Shown piece by piece: positions 18,201 through 24,544 of a DNA stretch of 24,544 nt (positions are counted from its first letter, which is position 1; every line of letters begins with the position of its first letter). Both the position numbers and the translations under genes were made by a program. This DNA comes from Apostichopus californicus (taxonomy: Eukaryota > Echinodermata > Holothuroidea > Aspidochirotida > Stichopodidae), in the NCBI GenBank assembly GCA_020650975.1, contig JAIPMN010005639.1, forward strand, positions 1 to 24,544, given 5' to 3'. The notes under the pieces were generated by a model. That model was given only the letters and a program-made list of their open reading frames with translations. It did not search any database and had not been told where the DNA came from.

Positions 18201-20970
18201 TCAAACCCATTGAGGATTACTTTTAAATAATATTCTAGTATAAAATATTCTCAACCTCATAGACAGTTACCCTTAGCACTCACCTAATGATTCCAATCAA
18301 ATGTATGCAATTAAATTTGACCTGCCAATTAAGCAAATGAAATTGCGTCACTATCTTAGATTGAAATAATAGTTCGTAATAGTTTGCCAAGTTTAGTGCA
18401 AAGGTCGCTCCAAAAGACAATTAGTCCAGTCATGTGTTAACAGAAATCCGTTTCTATTGTAGAATGAATTGTAAATCAGTTTCCATCAATTTGCAACAGT
18501 AGTTTGCAGTTTATTTTAGCGACAAACTATCTCGTGATCCAAAAATGTGTTTTATCAATTTAAAGGGGACATGCATTTAGGTTAAGCATTCAATATCAAA
18601 TGGGACGGTAGTTCGGAAAAAAATTATCCAAAGTTTCGATTCATCGATGGGTGCATGAAAGTTTGTGAAATAAGTGTAATTCTCTGGCATTCGTCCCTTG
18701 CTAATTCAGAGAGATGAGAATTGGAAGTTTACGTCATGTCGGTAAGGGTTGCCAAATTATAAATCATCCCTTTTCAACACCTGTTGTGAGGTCCAAATGT
18801 CAATTCTGGCTCCATATTTCTGAACACCTTTTCGTATTGCTACACCACACTGTCATAACCAGGCTAAGTAAGTTTCTTGACAGATTTTGCTTCTTGACAG
18901 AATACATAATAATAATAATAAAAATTACATTTATAATGCACTTAATACAGCGTTTCAAAGCGCTTTACAAAGTAGGTAAGAGACAAAGGAAACCAAGGAA
19001 AAAAGAAACTAGGAATCAAACTGAAATGTTTTAAGTTGTCTCTTGAAATTACAAAGGGAGGGAGAGTCACTATCGTGAAATGGGAGTTCGTTCCAAAGAG
19101 TTGGTGCGGCGACAGAAAAGGCTTGATCGCCATAACGAGTGCGGGTACGTGGAACAGGAGTTAATTGCAAATGTGCATGATAGGAAGAGCGTAGCGTAAC
19201 TGTAGTTGACCGACGCAAAGGAGTTTGACCAATCTTGACCGAATTTGTTTTTCTTTTTATTCGTATAGTATTTCTTGTGGTATCTGACACTTCTTCCCGT
19301 GATTCTTCCTTCTGTGAAGATGTCAAGATATCAAGGTGGATTGCTGGCTGCTGCGTGGTTTGCTGGACAAGTATGTATCAGTCTATATCAAATCACCAAG
19401 TTCTGAGGATACTCTGCTGATTAATTTGGCATAATGTAGTTTCATTTTGGGTGACCTTATTTTGCCAAAAGAAAGGAGGACAAGGTGTCATGCCCCCAGG
19501 GGAGTGCCTAAAACAGTTAATGGGTTACCCCATCCCCTTTGTGGGAAACAATATTCATATTTCTTAATGTTTGCAGTAACATGGCCTCTTTGCTAGATGA
19601 GTTAAGAGTTGATTTATTTCCTGTTAATCTCCATCTCATTGTTGCTGCTTGATTTTCTGGAAAGAAAAAAAAGGAAAAGATTTTAATATTCTTTCCTTTT
19701 CTTATATTTTGCAAATAGGCAAACAGTTTCAAATAGTCAAAGCTACTGAACATGAGTGAAGAAACCAAATTGTGTGGTTACTTATAAGACATAAATACTC
19801 TATGTAGCTAAAGAGAGAGTGTTTTGCATCGGGTCATATCACATTCCTCGTTTATATTTACTTTAATTCAAATTTAGCACAATCTCTACAATAAATGTGA
19901 CTTTTCTCAAATCAGATTCATCGATAGGATGCCCAAGGTGTGAATCAAAGTTCTGGCATCATAAACAGGCTAATGATTCAGAACTATTTTTCGAATGATA
20001 GCTAACAATCAAGATGAGATTGCATTTCAATGATTGGATCATTTTTTCTATTGTTTGAAGTAGATCCCACAATCTAAAAAGTTGTTGACTTTTCAACTTT
20101 GCAGGCAGCAGTGGATGGACAAATTCACCGTGTCGTAAGGAATCACCATTAAGTAAAATTCTCAGGTCAACTAGACAGCTATTATTATCCGTTTCGATAC
20201 CAAAACTGCTTTGTAGTCTAAATTTGGACAGGAAAATCACATAAATGTGTGATGTTCTTGTGATCAGTTTCTTTTCTAGTTCCTTTAGATAATTTTTCAA
20301 ACATTTTGAGGCAAATTGTATAAAAATATACAAATTTTTGTTAAGAAACAATTTTTACTTGCACGCTTAATACATCCTGATGGTATAATCCATTTAACAC
20401 TAAAATAGTGAAGTGGTGTCGATCAGTTAGGAATTGGAGTATTGGTCATGGTATGTAAGTTTAGAAATAATGTATGTATTTTAGATCCTTCTGCAAGCAG
20501 GAACTCGTAAAGAAGCCATCATTGGCTTACCAAAGCCTCAAGCTGACCGAAGTCAGTCTCTTAGATTCATATTTAACGTCCATGATTATGAATTGTCAAC
20601 AACTCTGTAACCGGACGACATACATTAATCTTGGAGTGACTAGAACTCGGGACCTTATGATCGAAATTAGGCACCGGCGTTAACCACTGAGCTAACACTC
20701 CACATAATGAAAGGCCACTAAGCCTTTCAGAGTATTTATTGGTCCTTTATGCAACAGAATTTAATTGCCATGGCTATTGTTTTTCTACTTCTTTTTTCAT
20801 GTCTTCAGGCAATCTGGCTTTACTTTGCATATCTGCTGGAATTTCAAGGGCAGAATACATTTGTACATGTTTGGCTGGCTAGTCTTCTGTTCTTTGGAAT
20901 CAACTGCATGATCCTCAGAGCGTTCATAAGAAATCACTCTCCACCATCATCAATGAAGAAATTGGACTGA
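15082..20970 (+). CDS. PIGM: GPI mannosyltransferase 1 (PIGM), complete, five exons
   Basis: PIGM is the catalytic subunit (CAZy family GT50, partner PIGX) that adds the first alpha-1,4-mannose from dolichol-phosphate-mannose to glucosaminyl-phosphatidylinositol in the ER lumen. Exons 15082-15240, 16668-17224, 17575-17836, 19269-19370 and 20809-20970 join in phase to 1242 bases, giving 413 residues and TGA; human PIGM has 423. The first helix (about residues 7-24) is followed by the lumenal DXD motif, DID at 38-40 in [17 protein letters not shown]. Other signatures are [63 protein letters not shown] and LEFQGQNTF. Hydrophobic multi-pass segments run throughout. The start ATG has A at -3. A possible acceptor (CCATTTCAG, ending 15017) hints at a non-coding leader exon. 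There is no break in the frame. Confidence 0.97.
15311..15559 (-). repeat. tRNA-derived SINE, copy C, in PIGM intron 1
   Basis: The minus strand reads GGAGTGTTAATTAGCTCAG with box A (a 4-base insertion in it), TGCCTTCCAATCATAAGG, a degenerate box B, the three body hairpins and a (CATA)n tail at the left end. GGAGTG at the head pairs with CACTCC after box B, like a tRNA acceptor stem. It starts about 70 bases after the exon 1 donor. Confidence 0.9.
16515..16624. repeat. A/T-rich insertion between direct repeats
   Basis: AACTCATAAACAGCATCA (16515-16532) and AACTTATAAACAGCATCA (16602-16619) flank about 70 bases made only of A and T apart from the last few. This looks like a target duplication around a retroposed tail with no body, or a duplicated microsatellite flank. 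It ends about 48 bases before PIGM exon 2. Confidence 0.6.
16668..17224 (+). CDS. PIGM: PIGM coding exon 2
   Basis: The acceptor ATTACAG ends at 16667 and the donor GTAAGT starts at 17225. It encodes residues 54-238 and two bases of residue 239, starting [16 protein letters not shown]. This is the largest exon and carries SSRGNAES and the conserved HFKIYPITY, plus several membrane helices. Confidence 0.97.
17575..17836 (+). CDS. PIGM: PIGM coding exon 3
   Basis: The acceptor GACAG ends at 17574 and the donor GTAAGC starts at 17837. It completes residue 239 (Cys, where human has Glu) and continues [18 protein letters not shown], then [17 protein letters not shown], ending FNKVCTSQ at residue 326 in phase 0. 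Confidence 0.97.
18905..19230 (-). mobile_element. L2/CR1-like LINE, 3' end fragment in PIGM intron 3
   Basis: The minus strand encodes the C-terminal module of L2/CR1-type reverse transcriptases: [20 protein letters not shown], then [15 protein letters not shown] and FKRQLKTF, stopping at 19009. The 3' untranslated end follows with AAAGCGCTTTGAAACGC and an ATT-type tail near 18905-18920. The 5' part of the element, including the polymerase core, is absent. The right boundary is a guess. Confidence 0.8.
19269..19370 (+). CDS. PIGM: PIGM coding exon 4
   Basis: The acceptor CGTATAG ends at 19268 and the donor GTATGT starts at 19371. Its 34 codons (residues 327-360) begin [18 protein letters not shown] and end AAAWFAGQ, equivalent to YFLWYLCLLPLVMPLV..FIGQ in vertebrates. 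A LINE fragment ends only about 40 bases upstream. Confidence 0.95.
19371..20808 (+). other. PIGM intron 4
   Basis: Contains the SINE copy at 20471-20701 and a minus-strand open frame of 130 codons at 19959-20351 with no recognised domain. Otherwise it is AT-rich sequence without a gene. Confidence 0.6.
20471..20701 (-). repeat. tRNA-derived SINE, copy D, in PIGM intron 4
   Basis: The minus strand starts GGAGTGTTAGCTCAGTGG, the best-preserved box A of the four, with box B as GAGTTCTAGTCACTCC. The hairpins CTGACTTCGGTCAG and GGCTTTGGTAAGCC are intact, and the third has lost its outer pair. ATAATG occurs at both flanks (near 20467 and 20704) and may be the target duplication. Confidence 0.9.
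20809..20970 (+). CDS. PIGM: PIGM coding exon 5 with stop codon
   Basis: The acceptor GTCTTCAG ends at 20808. It encodes residues 361-413: [18 protein letters not shown], then [13 protein letters not shown] and a hydrophilic tail ending KKLD, then TGA at 20968-20970. The family motif LEFQGxNTF makes the assignment secure. Confidence 0.97.
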   Translation, partial: AIWLYFAYLLEFQGQNTFVHVWLASLLFFGINCMILRAFIRNHSPPSSMKKLD

Positions 20971-21830
20971 TAACGCATTATCATCATCTCGTTATCAGCA
21001 AATGTTCTATATTGGCTTGAACCGTAGACGTATGGGACCCTCCCAATTTGAAGGGGCAGAAAGATTTTGCCCAAATTTTTGAAACTTACTACACGAACTG
21101 CATGAAACATGCCGATGCCGGTTGCAAGAAGGATTGATTGAAAATGTCATTTGTTAAGCAGTGGCATGCCTAGAATAGTTGGCAGCCAGGGGTTGGATCC
21201 TATCCTTTGTCACCTCATGCAGGGGATGCCGTCCTGGGGGAGGGGTGTAAGAAATTTCTATTTATGTAAGTTGGCTTGGATGCAAAATAGTGCTATCTTT
21301 GTCAAAGCTTTGAACTGATTAAATGTTTAGAAATTCTCATTCTTATTTCTCTCTTTTATTTCTGTTTTTTTCTTCGGGAGCGATTCCGGCTAGAATCGGG
21401 AATGACTCGAGCAAGAATTGGGAGTGATTCAGGCAAGAATCGAGAACAATTCGGGCAAACTTTGGGCAAGCTACCCTGTATTTAAAACCTTCTCAATATA
21501 TAATTTTTTTTAAAGTTCAAATTGAATTTTATTGTTTGTCCCTAGGCTGCCCGAATTTTTCAACAACTGTTGCCCGAATTTGAGTCCACTGAATCTTTTT
21601 TTTTGGGGGGGGGAGGGGGGAGGGGGAAGTCTTGCCCCTGCCTCTTATGCCTTATGTTGAATTCAATATTATGACATTATATAACAGGAGTATCCTTGTA
21701 GTGGTAGATCTCACAGAGAACAAGCACTTACATTTTATAGTAATATCAGTTATTAGTTTAATTAATACTGTGTCTTTATTAAAGAAAAATGATTGTTATT
21801 ACTCTTCTATAATAGTCACATGTAAGTTTA
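20971..21830 (+). other. 3' flank of PIGM
   Basis: No strong AATAAA lies close behind the stop codon. ATTAAA at 21318-21323, followed by a T-rich stretch, is a candidate poly(A) signal. The 22-bp repeat at 21375-21462 and a G-rich tract at 21605-21627 follow. The word AATTCGGGCAA near 21448 recurs inverted (TTGCCCGAATT) near 21571, so part of 21370-21640 may be a decayed inverted-repeat element. Confidence 0.4.
21375..21462. repeat. 22-bp tandem repeat, four units
   Basis: Units start at 21375, 21397, 21419 and 21441, each near CGGGARTGATTCVGGCAAGA, with a partial fifth (TGGGCAAGC). Unit length is constant at 22 despite substitutions. Confidence 0.85.
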
Positions 21831-22396
21831 TATTACGTTGCTATTAACATAGCATCTTATAAGCATACCAAAATGTTGTTTGTATTACGTTGCTATTAGC
21901 ATAGAGCATCTTTAAAGCATGCTAAAATGTCGTTCGTATTATGTTGCTATTAGCATAGCATCTTAATAGCATACAAAATGTTGTTTGTATTACGTTGCTA
22001 TTAACATAGCATCTTAATAGCATACTAAATGTCGTTCGTATTACGTTGCTATTAGCATAGCATGTTAATAGCATACCAAATGTTTGTATTACGTTGCTAT
22101 TAGCAAAGCAATTTAATAGCGTACCAAAATGTTGTTCGTATTACGTTGCTATTAACATAGCATCTTAATAGCATACCAAAATGTTGTTCGTATTACATTG
22201 CTATTAACATAGCATCTTAATAGCATACTAAAATGCTGTTCGTATTTTGTTGCTATTAGCATAGCATCTTAAAAGCATACCAAAATGTTGTTTGTGTTAT
22301 GCTGCTATTAGCCAAGCATCTTAATATCATACCACAATGTTGTTTATATTAAGTTGCTATTAACATAGCATATTAATAATATCATACTAAAATGTC
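21831..22396. repeat. 52-bp minisatellite, about eleven units
   Basis: Unit starts fall near 21831, 21883, 21937, 21988, 22039, 22087, 22139, 22191, 22243, 22295 and 22347 (spacing 48-54, mostly 52). A unit holds TATTACGTTGCTATTAGCAT, AGCATCTTAATAGCATAC and AAAATGTTGTT. TGCTATTA and TAATAGCA inside each unit are inverted repeats that could form a hairpin. Confidence 0.95.
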
Positions 22397-23280
22397 CAAT
22401 TTGATATAGTGCACTGCATAGTAAATATTGAAAGGCTTTCTTGACATTACACTACTGCAGAGTTGGCAACTAATTCTAAACAAAAATCACGCAAAATTCA
22501 AATAAAAAGCTTAACATTACGACTTAACCGGATGATTGAACCGCTGATACAACTTTGATGTCAATGTTTATTTCTTTGTAAAAAAAAAAAAATAGGCCTA
22601 ATGCAAACGTTTCTTTATAGTTATTGATTTTCACTAAATGATCTTACTTAAAAAGGAATAGTTAAGAAGTATACATTCTGAAAAGATTGACATCATTAGA
22701 CGATCTCTAAATGTAATCACAATAGTGGTCTCATTTAGTTCAGGGAATGCCGTACAGACTATATTAAGCAATTTACTAGTTCACCTTGTATTAATTAGTT
22801 AATAGTTGCGAAGGGGATACTCGACAATTTGTCTACTTTCGTTCAGTTTATTGTCTCTCTGTTTGACCTCACTGGAGGTATAACAGTCACAAAACAAATA
22901 CAAATGACATTTACAAAGTTAAATAGTTTGCAAAAGAAAAGAAAAAAGTGAAAAGTACAAAGAAACAAAAAAAAACAATATGTAACCTGAAAACAAAATG
23001 ATGATGTCATTGTTTGTATACCTACTCTCTTAATGTGAATAAAAGTGGATTATGCTTGTCAGATGAAAAATGTTCAAATACGTCGACTTTAACAATTTTG
23101 ACCACCCCCTCCCCCCCCTCCCACCCCACCACCCCAAAGTAGTAAAAAAGTTTAACCCCTGAGGTCCTGGGGGATAATAGATTTGTTATCAAAGAAAATA
23201 CAACCTTGTTGTTTTGTTGTTTTTTTTGTTTTTTTGAGGATCAGTTGTCTTTGTTGAGCCAGGGAATGGTTGCAAAAGTA
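22397..23280. other. Intergenic, no gene seen
   Basis: AT-rich sequence with a C-rich tract near 23103-23135. I recognise no coding exon or named element. Confidence 0.6.
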
Positions 23281-23289
23281 AAATATTGT

Positions 23290-24460
23290 TAGTTTAGTTT
23301 AGTAGAAAAAAAGGATCAGGAGGGACACTCAAGTCCCCATCAAGGACCCTATAGGAGATAGAGAAAAAACTGAAGACACAAACACTCAGACCCGATTACA
23401 ATGCTTAAAGTGCTTGTCCAAAGCATCTTAAAACCCATTGACACTACTTGCAAGTACAACTTTCTCAGGCAAACCGTTCCATTCATTCACAACCCTATTA
23501 GAAAAAAAGTTATGCCGAATATTAATCCTACTTTGTGACTTTTGGAGTTTAAGACAATGACCTCTGGTACAACTACTATTAGCAAACATGAAAAAGTCGG
23601 TAAAGGATAAATTGTCAAAACCATACACAATCTTTAAAACCTGAATCAAGTCCCCATGAAACCTCCTAAGCTCCAGTGTGGTGAGATTCAACAGTTGTAA
23701 CCGCCTATAATAAGGAACACCCTTTAAGGAACTAATCATCCTAGTAGCCCTCCTCTGGACCTTTTCAAGTACTTCCTTATCCTTAACAAAATTATGGGTT
23801 CCAAGCCTGCACAGCATACTCCATATGAGGCCTAACCAACTGCTTGTAAAGACTTAATACGATGTCCTCTTTCAGAAAACTGAAATTCCTCTTGATCATA
23901 CCTAAAACCCTATTAACTCTTTTAGTAGCTTCAAGACAATGTTTAGAAGGTTGCAGAGATGAGTCAATGTAGATACCTAAGTCTCTTTCAACAGAGACCT
24001 CCTGTAAATCCACACCATTAAGATTGTAGGTATACTTTTGGTTAATACAACCAATGTGCATTACCTTGCATTTATCAATATTAAAAATCATTTGCGATCC
24101 CTGAGACCAGGAAAAAAAACCTTATCCAAATCCGTTTGAAACTTCTCAGAATCGCTTTTGAAAGAGACCTCAGAATGCAATTTGGTGTCATCAGCAAACT
24201 TCTTAGCTGTACAGTACACAAAATATCTCCGTCGATGACATTTATATAGGCAACAAACAACAAGGGACCCAAAACAGACCCTTGTGGAACCCCACCAGTA
24301 ACGTCCTGCCAAGAAGAAGCACAGCCTTTAATTACCACCCTCTGTTTCCTATTACTAATCCAATTCTCGATCCAAGACAGTAAATTCCCATTGACACCCA
24401 TACTCTTCTCAGCCTATTAAGTAAAAGACGCTGGTGGGGAACTGTTACAATAGCATTGAG
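23290..24460 (-). pseudogene. CR1-like non-LTR reverse transcriptase, frameshifted fragment
   Basis: From right to left the minus strand encodes VPHQRLLLNRL (about 24445-24410), GVNGNLLSWIENWISNRKQR and GGVPQGSVLGPLLF (24401-24260), FADDTKL with the catalytic DD pair (near 24200), MIFNIDKCKVMHIG, the VQRRATRMI region, LRRFHGDLIQVLKIVYG, and a C-terminal FFSNRVVNEWNGLP. The pieces lie in different frames with at least four shifts (around 24405, 24250, 24110 and 23795), so it is dead. This is the order of the RT and C-terminal parts of CR1-type LINEs. The 3' untranslated part ends near a T-rich run at about 23290. Upstream endonuclease sequence would lie beyond the window. Confidence 0.93.
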
Positions 24461-24481
24461 GAACTGTTACAATAGCATTGA
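24438..24481. repeat. 22-bp tandem duplication
   Basis: Two identical units side by side, 24438-24459 and 24460-24481, starting GGAACTGTTACAATAGC. The duplication lies in the 5' portion of the LINE fragment and adds to its disruption. Confidence 0.95.
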
Positions 24482-24544
24482 ATAGAAAGCCATGGGTGAA
24501 TAAAGGAAAGAACCCGAAGTCAGGGGACGAAGGAGACAAAGAAC

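Noticed and set aside
21831..22396. CRISPR-like array of regular repeats
   Set aside because: The whole 52-bp unit repeats, with no unique spacers, in a eukaryotic genome. It is a minisatellite.

Overview
The window looks like nuclear DNA from an animal. Coding sequence is split into short exons with GT..AG introns, the non-coding DNA is AT-rich, and it carries tRNA-derived SINEs, degraded non-LTR retrotransposons, short inverted-repeat elements and minisatellites. Both genes resemble vertebrate orthologues closely but sit in repeat-rich introns. Together with the style of the repeats, this suggests a marine invertebrate deuterostome such as an echinoderm. That taxonomic guess is inference.

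Two genes stand head to head. On the minus strand, from 10871 leftwards, lies the 5' third of PIGN (GPI ethanolamine phosphate transferase 1): six coding exons at 10871-10648, 10100-9979, 7936-7838, 5861-5755, 4019-3764 and 3181-3065. The gene runs off the left edge, with no later exon recognised in 1-3064. On the plus strand, 15082 to 20970 holds a complete PIGM (GPI mannosyltransferase 1) in five exons encoding 413 residues. PIGM adds the first mannose of the GPI anchor in the ER lumen, and PIGN later puts ethanolamine phosphate on that same mannose, so the pair shares a pathway and an acceptor sugar.

The 4.2 kb between the two start codons holds a 443-bp hAT-like element with exact 14-bp inverted ends and 8-bp target duplications (10996-11438), a tRNA-derived SINE (about 12460-12707), and an apparent TTAA-flanked element (13858-14750) containing a THAP-like N-terminal fragment. 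The same SINE family occurs four times in the window (about 9115-9334, 12460-12707, 15311-15559, 20471-20701). Its body folds into three hairpins that are largely kept in all copies. A second SINE-like family occurs at about 4640-4925.

Downstream of PIGM are a 22-bp tandem repeat, a 52-bp minisatellite of eleven units (21831-22396), and a frameshifted CR1-like reverse transcriptase pseudogene on the minus strand (about 23290-24460). The most notable points are the divergent PIGN/PIGM pair, a tandem duplication that copies the splice acceptor and start of PIGN exon 4, and the SINE family. I found no free-standing RNA gene, CRISPR array or prokaryote-like operon.
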